The notes beneath the pieces were generated by a model that was not told the DNA's origin, ran no database searches, and worked only from the letters and a program-made list of their open reading frames with translations. A DNA stretch of 64,000 nt. Source: an uncultured Pelagibacteraceae bacterium. Its GTDB lineage: Bacteria > Pseudomonadota > Alphaproteobacteria > Pelagibacterales > Pelagibacteraceae. Location: positions 1-64,000 of the forward strand of contig CACJGR010000002.1 in the NCBI GenBank assembly GCA_902592985.1, in the 5' to 3' direction. Shown piece after piece: positions 1 to 9,553 of this stretch. Positions within the stretch are counted from its first letter, which is position 1. Every line of letters begins with the position of its first letter. The position numbers were made by a program, and so were the translations under genes.

Positions 1-203
1 AAATTGATATTTTTTTTTTTCAAAGGCGTTTTACCATGACCTAGTATGTCATAGGAAAGGGCAGTATAATCTTTGAAATAATCTATCTGTGGTTTCCAAA
101 TTTCGTGAGTTAAACCTACACCATGTACAAACACTAATGGTATTTTTTGATCTTTTTTATTTAATAAGTAAAAAGTTCCTGATGGATCTATATTATTGAT
201 CAT
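1..203 (-). CDS. alpha/beta hydrolase, N-terminal part (runs off the window edge)
   Basis: Manual minus-strand translation from ATG at 203: MINNIDPSGTFYLLNKKDQKIPLVFVHGVGLTHEIWKPQ..YDILGHGKTP; HG and GHGxT motifs of the alpha/beta hydrolase fold. Confidence 0.75.
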   Translation of the reverse strand, partial: MINNIDPSGTFYLLNKKDQKIPLVFVHGVGLTHEIWKPQIDYFKDYTALSYDILGHGKTPLKKKNIN

Positions 204-209
204 CAAGTT

Positions 210-797
210 TTATTTTGGCTCTATGCCCATTTCTTTCATGTCTTGATATCTGTCACCAGTTCTTGCATGAGCTCTTCCACTAGAAGCACCACCAATTGCT
301 ATTACAATTTCATCATCGAAAGGTGCATCATGAATGGTGAATTCATGTGTTAAATAATAAGGTCTTAATCCCGAATCTGTTTTATGCATCATAGGTATTG
401 AAATTTTTGATCCTGCTGGTCCTCTTGTGTTAGTAAAACTTAAATATGAAGTGCCACCAACAGCATCTCTAAATTTATTACCAAATCTTAATGTATGAAT
501 AAAAGCAGAAGCGTGTTCAATTTCACCATTTAAACCAACTGTTCCTGCCTTACCATAAGCTAAAATTTTTTCAGGAGATCCAATTTCTTTTATTAATTCT
601 GGAACAAGAATATCACCTAATTTTGGAGCTAAATCTAAAATAACTGGTTTTAAGTCTTCCACAAAACCTTTTCCACTCCATGGATTTTTAAATACAGCTG
701 CAACAGAAACTAACAAAACTGGTTCTTTTGCTTCCTTGCCTCCTTCAATAAAAGTTTTATCTACAAATTTTGTAAATTTTCTTAGTTCTAATTTCAT
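210..797 (-). CDS. Amino acid synthesis family protein (DUF1185-like)
   Basis: 195-aa ORF; resembles the DUF1185 family (AIGGASSGRAHARTGDRYQDMKEMG C-terminus). Confidence 0.65.
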   Translation of the reverse strand: MKLELRKFTKFVDKTFIEGGKEAKEPVLLVSVAAVFKNPWSGKGFVEDLKPVILDLAPKLGDILVPELIKEIGSPEKILAYGKAGTVGLNGEIEHASAFIHTLRFGNKFRDAVGGTSYLSFTNTRGPAGSKISIPMMHKTDSGLRPYYLTHEFTIHDAPFDDEIVIAIGGASSGRAHARTGDRYQDMKEMGIEPK

Positions 798-2408
798 TAT
801 TTTATTTTATGTTTAAAACTGTCTCTTCTAAAACTGTATAGCGCTTTTGGATCTACATCAACATCTATGACTGAAGGTTTATTACATTTTAATGCAGCTT
901 TTATAGCTTCATTTACCTCTGAAATTTTATTTACTTTAAATCCTTTGGCGCCATAAAGTTCAGCAACTTTGTCAAATTGAGGACTGCTTATGTCAGTTCC
1001 GAGATATCTTTTTCCAAAAAAATCTTTTTGATAAGCTTTTTCTGCACCCCAACTTTTATTATTCATAACAATAGTAATGGTATTTATTCCATAATCTACT
1101 GCAGTACTAAGTTCAGAAATTGTCATTCCAAACCCTCCATCTCCCATAAGACTAACTACAGTTTTTTTGGGTTTTGCAATTTTAACTCCTAAACCACAAG
1201 CAAAAGAGAAACCGACTAAACCAAAATCTAATGGAGTAAATAAAGATGGTGGATTGTAATATTCAAGAGCATCTGTTGCTTGCAGGCACAATGTTCCAGC
1301 ATCTAAAGTTATTGCAGAATTTTTAGGAATTACACTTCTTAATTGTTTAAATAATCCTTGCGGTTGAATTGGAAATTTTTTTAATAAATTAACTTTATCT
1401 CGATCATTTAAGAATTTAATTCTTTCTTTTAAATATTTGTTTGTCCAATTTTTTACATCTAAAATATTTCTTTGTTTTTTTATTTCATTATAAATTTGGT
1501 TTGTGACGGTTACAGCATCAGCATGAATTCCAACAGAAATTGGAAAATATCTTCCAAGCATTTTCTTTTCTAATTCAACTTGGATAATTTTAGCTTTTTT
1601 ATTTATATTATCGTATGAATAAAAAGTTGAATTAAATCCAAGCCTAGTTCCTAAAGCAATGATAACATCAGCTTCTTTAACAAGTTTAGACGCAATTGGA
1701 TTGCCTCGAGGGCCCATTTGCCCAGCATTTAGCTTATGATTAAATGGTATGGCATCGCCGTGACCTGCCGATGTCACTATTGGTATATTTAATAATTTTT
1801 ACTGCTTTTTTTATATAATTTTTTTTACCTTTAATTGAACTTTGATCTTCATAAGATTTTTTATTTTGATTTATATTAAATTTTGATGAAGTGGCTAAAA
1901 TATTTCTTGGTAGATTTATACATACTGGACCTCTTCTAGGCGACATAGCAATTTTAAAAGCATTACTGAAAGTACTTGGTATTTTTTTAACATTAGTAAC
2001 TGTCCAAGTTTTTTTAGTAATAGGTTTAAATAAAGATTGTTGATCAAGACCTTGAAATGCATCCTCCATTTTATCTTTTGTAGAATACGATCCTGCTATT
2101 GAAACGACAGGTGAAAATGCAGCTTTAGCTTGAGCTATTCCTGTGACTAAATTTGTTGCGCCAGGTCCGTTTTGTCCTGCAAGAATTACACCAGGTTTAT
2201 TAGATGCTCTAGCATAACCATCAGCCATGTGAGTTCCAGTTCTTTCATCTCTAACACCAATAAATTTTATTGTTTTTTCATGGTAAAGAGCGTCAAACAT
2301 TTCCATGGTCGCAGAACCAATTAGTCCAAACACATGTTTAACTTTTTCTTTTTTTAATGATTTTATAGCTGCTTGACCACCAGTTAGGCTTTTTTTAGAT
2401 TTGTTCAC
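797..2408 (-). pseudogene. Thiamine-pyrophosphate-dependent enzyme (acetolactate synthase/benzoylformate decarboxylase-like), split by a frameshift near 1740-1777
   Basis: ORF 1740..2408 carries the N-terminal TPP domain (GLIGSATMEMFDAL, AGQNGPGATNLVTG); ORF 797..1777 carries the central and C-terminal domains (MGDGGFGMTISEL); frames differ by 1 nt and together form one full-length enzyme. Confidence 0.75.
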
Positions 2409-3574
2409 GAAACTTTTTTGACTTCAGTATCCATATCATTTTTAAAGTGCGGCATTACTTTTTCTGTAAACATTTTAAGGCTTTTCATGCAGTCTTGGTG
2501 TTTAACTCCTGGAAAATTCGACCAAACTTGTAAGTTTTGTAAATTTAATTCTGATTTAAGCTCTTTTATTTTATCAATTACATATTTTGGAGTACCAAAG
2601 AGCATGTTACGTTTATGAAGAAAATCGTAACTTAATAAATCTAATTTACCTTTAGTTACCGGCAGTTCTTCTCCTGGATCCATATGATTTCCCAAACCTC
2701 TCCAATGGCACACCCATTTCATATAATTTACCATATGTTGACCAGCCTTTTCTTTAGCTTCTTCCATAGTATCGGCTACAAACATATCTCTTACTAAAGA
2801 AATACCTTCTCCCATCGGTACATTTCTTTTTTCAAATTCTGACCTTGCATTTTTATAGGCTTCAAACTTAATTTTTAATGCTTTAACAGTAGGTATCCAC
2901 ATTATAGTATTTATTCCTTGTTTACCTGCCCATTCTATTGATCTAATTCCATCAACAACTTGATGAATAGGTGGATAAGGTGTTTGATAAGGTTTTGGAA
3001 CAACACTAATTTTTTCCATAACATTTGTTTCCATATTTAAAAATTCTTTACTTGGCGGACTCATATCGTGTTGCCAAACATAATTAGGTGTTGGATAAGT
3101 ATAAAATTCACCTTTATGATTAAAAAATTTTTCTTTCCAAGCTTTTTTTAGTATTGTTAGAGTTTCTTCAAATAGTCTAAAATTTTTTGCTTGGTCTTTC
3201 ATGTCAGCTTCAATATTTAAATTTATAGCTTCTCTCCCATAAATTCCTCTGCCAATGCCAATTTCAACTCTTCCTTTAGATAACTGATCCAATAAAGCAA
3301 TATCTTCAGCCATCTTAATAGGATTATGAAAAGTAATAACATTACACGCTTGTCCAATTCTAATATTTTTAGTTCTTGCAGCAGCGTCTGCACCCATCAT
3401 TAAAGGATTAGTACAAGCTTCCATTCCTTCATGATTAAAATGATGTTCAGTATACCAAATAGAGTTCCAATTATTTTGATCGCAATAAGTTGTTATATCT
3501 CTAGCCTCATCAAGTAGCTTGTCATAGGGTTTATGGTTCCAATTTGTAGTATTACAAAAATATCCAAATTTCAT
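2405..3574 (-). CDS. LLM-class (luciferase-like) flavin-dependent monooxygenase
   Basis: 389 aa; luciferase-like motifs (WYTEHHF, DQLSKGRVEIGIGRG); overlaps the next gene by 4 nt. Confidence 0.85.
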   Translation of the reverse strand: MKFGYFCNTTNWNHKPYDKLLDEARDITTYCDQNNWNSIWYTEHHFNHEGMEACTNPLMMGADAAARTKNIRIGQACNVITFHNPIKMAEDIALLDQLSKGRVEIGIGRGIYGREAINLNIEADMKDQAKNFRLFEETLTILKKAWKEKFFNHKGEFYTYPTPNYVWQHDMSPPSKEFLNMETNVMEKISVVPKPYQTPYPPIHQVVDGIRSIEWAGKQGINTIMWIPTVKALKIKFEAYKNARSEFEKRNVPMGEGISLVRDMFVADTMEEAKEKAGQHMVNYMKWVCHWRGLGNHMDPGEELPVTKGKLDLLSYDFLHKRNMLFGTPKYVIDKIKELKSELNLQNLQVWSNFPGVKHQDCMKSLKMFTEKVMPHFKNDMDTEVKKVS

Positions 3575-3599
3575 TCATCCTCCTTAAACATTAAAACTT

Positions 3600-3653
3600 A
3601 AAGGACCGATCCCACTTTCGTATTGGAAATAACGACGAGTTATGTATCGCTTT
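3600..3653 (-). ncRNA. Candidate structured leader (three-way-junction fold) upstream of the LLM monooxygenase operon
   Basis: Complementary segments: AAAG 3600-3603/CTTT 3650-3653; CGAT 3607-3610/ATCG 3646-3649; ATAAC 3629-3633/GTTAT 3639-3643; hairpin 3611-3626 whose loop is GAAA on the minus strand; followed by AAGGAGG and ATG at 3574. Confidence 0.4.
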
Positions 3654-3704
3654 ATAAAATAATCATATTATTTTTATCTTAATTTTTCAACATTTTTTAA
3701 GATA

Positions 3705-4715
3705 TTAACTTAGCAATTCTTTAATATTTTTATCTAACTGTCTCTCAAAATTTTTGTCATTTCCAGGATTTGCTGCGCAATGCCCGTAAGGCGAGTTTAT
3801 GGGTCTTAAAGAAGAACGAGGTATAAACTTATTTTCATATTTATTATCCTCGGTTCTAAAATATAAATCTTGATTACATGGCATTAAAATTGTCTTTGCC
3901 CTTATTGATTTAAGAGCTTTAATATAATTATTTTTATACACTGGACTTTTACTTATATCGTTTAATTGCCATGTTTGTAATTTTGATAATAGATTATTCG
4001 CATCCCAATTTTTTGCATGATCATTTGCCCAATCCTTAAGTAATTCTTCTGCATCCTTAAAACCAAATTTTTTATAAAGTTTCTCCCTATAAAAATCTTG
4101 AGAGAAAGCCCAACCTGCATAAACTCGTCCAAAAGCTTTTAAACCTTCAACTGGTTGTTTTTTATAATTTCCTTTATTCCATTTTTTGTCAGCTACAAGA
4201 GCTGCTTTAACTCCTTCTAAGAAAACATGATTGTGTATAGAAGTTTTTGATGATGCACAAAAAGGAAGTATTGCTTTTACCATTTTAGGATATTGAGCAG
4301 CCCATTGATATGATTGGCAGCCTGCCATTGACCACCCAGCAACTAGGGCAATTTTTTTTATTTTTAGTTTTTCAGTAATAAGTTTGTGTTGACAATAAAT
4401 ATTATCCCATAATGTTATAGTTGGAAATTTTGAACCTTTTTGAATTTTAACAGCATTAGTTGGCGAGGAAGACAGACCATTGCCAAACATGTTAATTGAT
4501 ACGATAAAATATTTATTTGGATTAATAGCTCTATTTTTCCCTATAAATCCTTCGTTTCTAATATGACTTCCAGTATAAAATGTAGGAAGAATTATTACAT
4601 TTGAGCGATCTTTATTTAATTTTCCGTATGTTTTGTAAATTAACTGTGCTGAATTTAAAATTTTACCAGATAAAAGTTTAATATTACCTAAGTTAAACTT
4701 TTCATATTTTTTCAT
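3705..4715 (-). CDS. Alpha/beta hydrolase, homoserine O-acetyltransferase (MetX)-like family
   Basis: YKTYGKLNKDRSNVIILPTFYTGSH, AGWSMAGCQSYQWA nucleophile elbow, SPYGHCAANPG catalytic His. Confidence 0.75.
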   Translation of the reverse strand: MKKYEKFNLGNIKLLSGKILNSAQLIYKTYGKLNKDRSNVIILPTFYTGSHIRNEGFIGKNRAINPNKYFIVSINMFGNGLSSSPTNAVKIQKGSKFPTITLWDNIYCQHKLITEKLKIKKIALVAGWSMAGCQSYQWAAQYPKMVKAILPFCASSKTSIHNHVFLEGVKAALVADKKWNKGNYKKQPVEGLKAFGRVYAGWAFSQDFYREKLYKKFGFKDAEELLKDWANDHAKNWDANNLLSKLQTWQLNDISKSPVYKNNYIKALKSIRAKTILMPCNQDLYFRTEDNKYENKFIPRSSLRPINSPYGHCAANPGNDKNFERQLDKNIKELLS

Positions 4716-4718
4716 TAA

Positions 4719-6140
4719 TTAGTAAAGTCTAAGATATTCTTTTACTTCCCAATCAGTAACCGCTTGATGATATCGTTCCCACTCATCATTTTTGTAAGAT
4801 AAAAAAGATTTTTTCATTACAGGTCCCATAACTTCATCTGATAATTTATTAGCTTTTAATGCTTCTATTGCTTGCATTAAATTTTTTGGCAACCTTTTAA
4901 TTCCTAATTTTTTAAATTCTGCATCAGTCATTTGATATAAATCTTGATCGGTTGGTTTTCCAGGATCAATTTTATTTTTAATCCCATCCATTGCTGAAGA
5001 TACGGTCATTGCCAATGCTAAGTAAACATTCATAGTCATATCTGCAGCTCTATTTTCAATACAATATCTATTTTGTGGTAAACGAAATTGAGCCGATCTG
5101 TTATTATGACCATAAGTAATATTAGTTGGTGCCCAAGTTACAGTTCCACCTTCAAAACCTCCAACTCTTGGAACTAGTCCATTATATGAATTAACCGTTG
5201 AACATGTAATTGCTGTTAGTGCTTCAGAGTTTTTCATAAGTCCACCAACAGCATATTTGGAATGTTTAGACCAACCTTTTCCATCAGTAAAAATATTTTT
5301 TTCAGGTTTATTAACATCTTCCATAGAAAAATTTATATGAGCTCCAGATCTCCAATCACCTATTGTAGGTTTTGGCATAAATGTAATGAACATATTATTT
5401 TTTTTTGCAACTTCTTTTAAAAGAACTTTTAAAAAAACTAATCTATCTGCCATTTCTAATAAATTTGTATAATGAAAATCTAATTCAAATTGTGAATAAG
5501 CTCCTTCAGCAACTACATCATGCAAATTCCATCCTAATTCTTCAAGAATATCAATTAATTCTTTTAAAAAATGCATAGAGTCTAATGAGTATTCAACATC
5601 ATACCCAAATGCTTGTCTTCTAGGTCTTATTCCATTAATTGGGTCGCTATCTATAGCTTTAACTGGTTTACCATCTTCTCCATATTTCATTGCAATAAAT
5701 TCAGGCTCAATACCACACATTCCTTTGTAACCTGAATCTTGAGCTTTCTGCATTGCACGTTTTAATGCTTGTCTTGGACAAACATTGTATGGTTTATCTT
5801 CCCAATATAGATCTGCAAAAATAATTGCCATTGTTTTATCCCAAGGACAAACATAAACACTGTCTAAATCAGGCAACATTATTTGATCAGAGTCTGCTGG
5901 AGTTAACTCTGGTACAAAAGATATAGAATGTACGGCAAACTGAGGACCTTTGCCTAAACACAAAGGTTCAAAATCACTCATGGGCACCGGCTTTGTTTTT
6001 GGAATACCGTGTAAATCTATCCAGCTTGACATTACATACTGAACACCTGCAGCTTTAAGTTTTTTATGAACTGCAGGAATTTTTTTTCTGTTTCTTTCTA
6101 TAGCGTCTTTAAAACTTTCGTAATATATTTTATTTTTCAT
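4719..6140 (-). CDS. Glutamine synthetase-like ligase (GlnT/gamma-glutamyl-amide synthetase type)
   Basis: GIEPEFIAM, AEGAYSQFELDF, SGAHINFSM, ENRAADMTMNVYLALA; GS catalytic fold. Confidence 0.85.
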   Translation of the reverse strand: MKNKIYYESFKDAIERNRKKIPAVHKKLKAAGVQYVMSSWIDLHGIPKTKPVPMSDFEPLCLGKGPQFAVHSISFVPELTPADSDQIMLPDLDSVYVCPWDKTMAIIFADLYWEDKPYNVCPRQALKRAMQKAQDSGYKGMCGIEPEFIAMKYGEDGKPVKAIDSDPINGIRPRRQAFGYDVEYSLDSMHFLKELIDILEELGWNLHDVVAEGAYSQFELDFHYTNLLEMADRLVFLKVLLKEVAKKNNMFITFMPKPTIGDWRSGAHINFSMEDVNKPEKNIFTDGKGWSKHSKYAVGGLMKNSEALTAITCSTVNSYNGLVPRVGGFEGGTVTWAPTNITYGHNNRSAQFRLPQNRYCIENRAADMTMNVYLALAMTVSSAMDGIKNKIDPGKPTDQDLYQMTDAEFKKLGIKRLPKNLMQAIEALKANKLSDEVMGPVMKKSFLSYKNDEWERYHQAVTDWEVKEYLRLY

Positions 6141-6148
6141 TAGATAAA

Positions 6149-6544
6149 TTATTTTGGCATATCCTCTGGATCAATTCCAGGAACAAATGTAATGCCAGCT
6201 TTTTGTTTCCAATCGTGAGGATAAGCAGCATAGAATATCACACATTTTTCATCACATTCATAAGCTATATGATTATCCTTTGGGATATAAAGTACATCCC
6301 CTGGGTTACATATATAAGATTTACCATCACATGTTAGTCGAAAAGTTCCTTCCATACAGTAAATAATTTCATCACATGTTAAGTCCCAAGGAACAGAAAC
6401 TTTATTTAAAAAATTTAATCCACCACACATAGTGTTACTTACTTTACTTGTTACAAATGGTTTTATGTAAGACTTTCCAGGTTCTAATGTGTGAAGTCTA
6501 TTTTCAATATCTTTAAATTTATATAATTGTGGTTCTTTAGACAT
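6149..6544 (-). CDS. Cupin-domain protein
   Basis: CMEGTFRLTCDGKSYICNPGDVLYIPKDNHI cupin motif. Confidence 0.8.
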   Translation of the reverse strand: MSKEPQLYKFKDIENRLHTLEPGKSYIKPFVTSKVSNTMCGGLNFLNKVSVPWDLTCDEIIYCMEGTFRLTCDGKSYICNPGDVLYIPKDNHIAYECDEKCVIFYAAYPHDWKQKAGITFVPGIDPEDMPK

Positions 6545-6561
6545 TAATATTCCTTTCAGTT

Positions 6562-6978
6562 TTATATTTTTATTGGTTCGTTAAGTTCTACTTTATATCC
6601 GTCTGGATCTTCACAAAAAGCTATTACTCTGGTTCCGTGTTTCATTGGACCCGGTTTTCGGGTAATATTAACTCCTAGCTTTGTAAGATCTTCACAAGCT
6701 TTATAAACATCTGGAGTTTCTATACAAATATGTCCCCAACCGTTTCCTTTATCATAATCTTCTTTTTGATCCCAATTATGAGTTAATTCAAGACATGGAG
6801 ATTCATTTTCAAGTCCATACCCAATGAACGCATTAGTAAATTTTCCATCAGGATAATCAGTTTTTCTCAAAACTTTCATTCCTAAAGTTTTGCAATAAAA
6901 GTTAAAAGAAGTTTCTAAATCTTTTACTCTTATCATTGTATGGGCCAATCTGTATCCATCATTTACATTTTTAGACAT
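6562..6978 (-). CDS. Glyoxalase I / VOC family (lactoylglutathione lyase-like)
   Basis: AHTMIRVKDLETSFNFYCKTLGMKVLRKTDYPDGKFTNAFIGYG ... FCEDPDGYKVELNE. Confidence 0.9.
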   Translation of the reverse strand: MSKNVNDGYRLAHTMIRVKDLETSFNFYCKTLGMKVLRKTDYPDGKFTNAFIGYGLENESPCLELTHNWDQKEDYDKGNGWGHICIETPDVYKACEDLTKLGVNITRKPGPMKHGTRVIAFCEDPDGYKVELNEPIKI

Positions 6979-8107
6979 TTTTTCTTCCTTTCTTTAATTT
7001 AGAATTTTTCATAGTTGCATTTATTATAAGTTTTTGAAATGCCTGAACTCCTTTTTCCCAATGAGGAGAAAGCAAACCTCCTTGTTCAGATGCTGGTGAC
7101 GATCTTCCTTCTTGCAATCTTTCACACATTTTATGGTCTTCTTTATGAACGCTCCACCAGATTTTTTTTGCAGTGTTACTTTCCTCTTCAGTCATACTTT
7201 TTCCATCCGAAGTATAAATTATTCTTTTTTGAATAGTTTCTCCAGGACTTATTGGTATATTCAAATACACTCCAATTTGATTGGGAAAATAATTTGCAAT
7301 TATAAAATTTGGAAAAAGTGACAAGTAACGTGATGTAACTGATAAAGCATTACTATTTTTTTCATCTTCTTCCTTTACATTAATGCCACTTCCATAACAA
7401 ATTCCATCTACAATTGTGTAATGGTCTTTAAGCGGTTGATTTGTTGTTGATTTATGAACAAATTGAACATGGTAAGGTTCTATAAAATTCTCAATTAGAA
7501 ATTTCCAATTAGAGTTTATTTTTCCAAAGTCTAAAGTTGCAGCATATTTTAATTTTTTAAAATCTATGTCTTCAAATTTTTTTATAAGTGGTTTTGCATA
7601 ATCCGAAAATTTTTTAGCTTTTCCATTTAAATTTACAAAAATCCAATCATGCCAAATATGGATACGTATTGGTTTAAGTCCGTGATCTAAAAAATTAAAA
7701 CCTTTAGGTTTATGCCGATTGGTTCCACCAATATGTGGGGCAGCTTTTAATTTTCCTTCAAGATCATATGTCCAAGAATGGTAAGGACAGCGAATAGCTT
7801 TTCCAACATTTTTTTTTTCATCAACTAGTTTAAGGCAACGATGACTGCACACATTATGAAATGCATTAATTTCGTTACTGCTATTTTTTACAATTAATAT
7901 AGGTTTGTTAGCTATAAATACTGGTATTACATCACCAGCTTTTAAAAGTTCGTGAACAAAACCCACAAAAAGCCATCCATTAGATAAAACTGTATTACAT
8001 TCTTTTTTCCAGAATTCATGATCTGTGTAAGTTTTTGCAGGAAGACCAAATATAGTATTAATATTTTTGGGTTTTTTAATTTTAATTAAATTTTTATTTT
8101 TCGACAT
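6971..8107 (-). CDS. Rieske-type ring-hydroxylating oxygenase alpha subunit
   Basis: Rieske CSHRC..CPYHSWTYDLEGKLKAAPH; mononuclear iron region NFIEPYHVQFVH. Confidence 0.88.
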   Translation of the reverse strand: MSKNKNLIKIKKPKNINTIFGLPAKTYTDHEFWKKECNTVLSNGWLFVGFVHELLKAGDVIPVFIANKPILIVKNSSNEINAFHNVCSHRCLKLVDEKKNVGKAIRCPYHSWTYDLEGKLKAAPHIGGTNRHKPKGFNFLDHGLKPIRIHIWHDWIFVNLNGKAKKFSDYAKPLIKKFEDIDFKKLKYAATLDFGKINSNWKFLIENFIEPYHVQFVHKSTTNQPLKDHYTIVDGICYGSGINVKEEDEKNSNALSVTSRYLSLFPNFIIANYFPNQIGVYLNIPISPGETIQKRIIYTSDGKSMTEEESNTAKKIWWSVHKEDHKMCERLQEGRSSPASEQGGLLSPHWEKGVQAFQKLIINATMKNSKLKKGRKNV

Positions 8108-8200
8108 GCCTAGATTTTGTTTTTTATATTGAAAACCCTATTTTAGAACATTAAGATTTACAATAAAATATTTTTAATCAATAAGATCGTTAAGTTTAAA

Positions 8201-9553
8201 ATGAATAAAGATGATTTAATAACAAAAGATTTTAGAGGATATAAACAAGCAAGATTACCAAGTATTGATGAAATTATATCTCGTGTTGAACCTGAAACAC
8301 CTTGTGGAGAATATCTTAGACGTTATTGGCATCCAGTAGCTTTAAGTTCTGAGATTAGTCAAGTGCCAAAGGAAATCCGTATTCTTGGTGAAGATTTAGT
8401 TATTTTCAAAACAAAAGAAAATAAAATTGGATTAGTTCATAAAAACTGTCCTCACAGAAGAGCATCTTTAGTTTATGGAAAGATCGAAAAAAACGGCATT
8501 AGATGTTGCTACCATGGTTGGTTATTTTCTCCTAATGGCGAAATACTTGAAACACCTGGTGAGGATCCAGATTCAAAGTCAGCGGCTAAATTAAGAAAAA
8601 CATTTAAGCTTGGAGCATATCCAGTAAAAGAATTTAATGGTTTAGTTTTTTCATACATGGGTCCAATGAAAAAAATACCCGAGTTTCCCCACTATGATGC
8701 ATTTGATATTCCTGAAATTACAAGAAGACCTTATCGTATAGATTATAAGTGTAACTGGATTCAGGTACTAGATGCCATTATGGATCCTGTTCATACTTCA
8801 TTTTTACATGGACAAAGTTCAGGAATACAATTTTCTAAAGGTTTTGCAGAAATAGGTGAATTAGAGTTTTTTGAAAGAGGAATTCAGTATCTTGGATGCA
8901 ATACTCGACGTGTAGATGATTATGTTTGGGTTAGAGTTAATGAATTAATATTACCTAATTTTACTCAAGCTGGTTCAGCTTTTGCTGCCGATGGAACCAA
9001 GACTCGTTATTTTGGTCGTAGTTCATTTACTAGATGGGTTGTTCCAGTCGATGATAATAATAGTATTGCATTAGCATGGGGTAATTTTGGCGAAAGAGGC
9101 GACCCGATAGAGTTTAACACCAAAGAAGGATGTGAAAGAATTGAAGCTGGTGAAATCATGGACAGAACTTGGGAAGAAAAACAAGAAACACCAGGGGACG
9201 CAGAAGCTGTTGAAGGAATGGGTTCTATAAGCGCTCATAAAGGAGAACATTTAATGCCAACTGATTATGGAGTTATGGTTTACAGACGTCGTATTAGAAA
9301 ATTAGTCAAAAGTTTAGGAGAAGGTAAAGAACCACCACAACCTCAACAAAAAAAAGGAGACATAGTAAGGACTAATGGACAAGATACAGTATTAAGAGCA
9401 CCTAAAAGAAATATTGACGATCGTAAGTTTATAAAATCAATCGGATCAGCAGTTATGAAAATGCAATTTGAAGCAGAAAAAATGCCAATTAAAGACCGAG
9501 ACAACCATATTATAAATAAATTATCCAACATGGAAAAGAACGGAGCATTTTGA
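8201..9553 (+). CDS. Rieske oxygenase, phthalate dioxygenase/O-demethylase-like
   Basis: CPHRRASLVYG..CCYHGWLFSPNGEILETP Rieske motif; DAIMDPVHTSFLHG iron site. Confidence 0.88.
   Translation: MNKDDLITKDFRGYKQARLPSIDEIISRVEPETPCGEYLRRYWHPVALSSEISQVPKEIRILGEDLVIFKTKENKIGLVHKNCPHRRASLVYGKIEKNGIRCCYHGWLFSPNGEILETPGEDPDSKSAAKLRKTFKLGAYPVKEFNGLVFSYMGPMKKIPEFPHYDAFDIPEITRRPYRIDYKCNWIQVLDAIMDPVHTSFLHGQSSGIQFSKGFAEIGELEFFERGIQYLGCNTRRVDDYVWVRVNELILPNFTQAGSAFAADGTKTRYFGRSSFTRWVVPVDDNNSIALAWGNFGERGDPIEFNTKEGCERIEAGEIMDRTWEEKQETPGDAEAVEGMGSISAHKGEHLMPTDYGVMVYRRRIRKLVKSLGEGKEPPQPQQKKGDIVRTNGQDTVLRAPKRNIDDRKFIKSIGSAVMKMQFEAEKMPIKDRDNHIINKLSNMEKNGAF

Noticed and set aside
1740-1777. Programmed ribosomal frameshifting in the TPP enzyme
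   Set aside because: No slippery heptamer, internal SD or downstream structure seen; mutation or sequencing indel is simpler
3600-3653. Hammerhead ribozyme in the three-way-junction leader
   Set aside because: A GAAA is present but in a hairpin loop, and the CUGANGA core is missing
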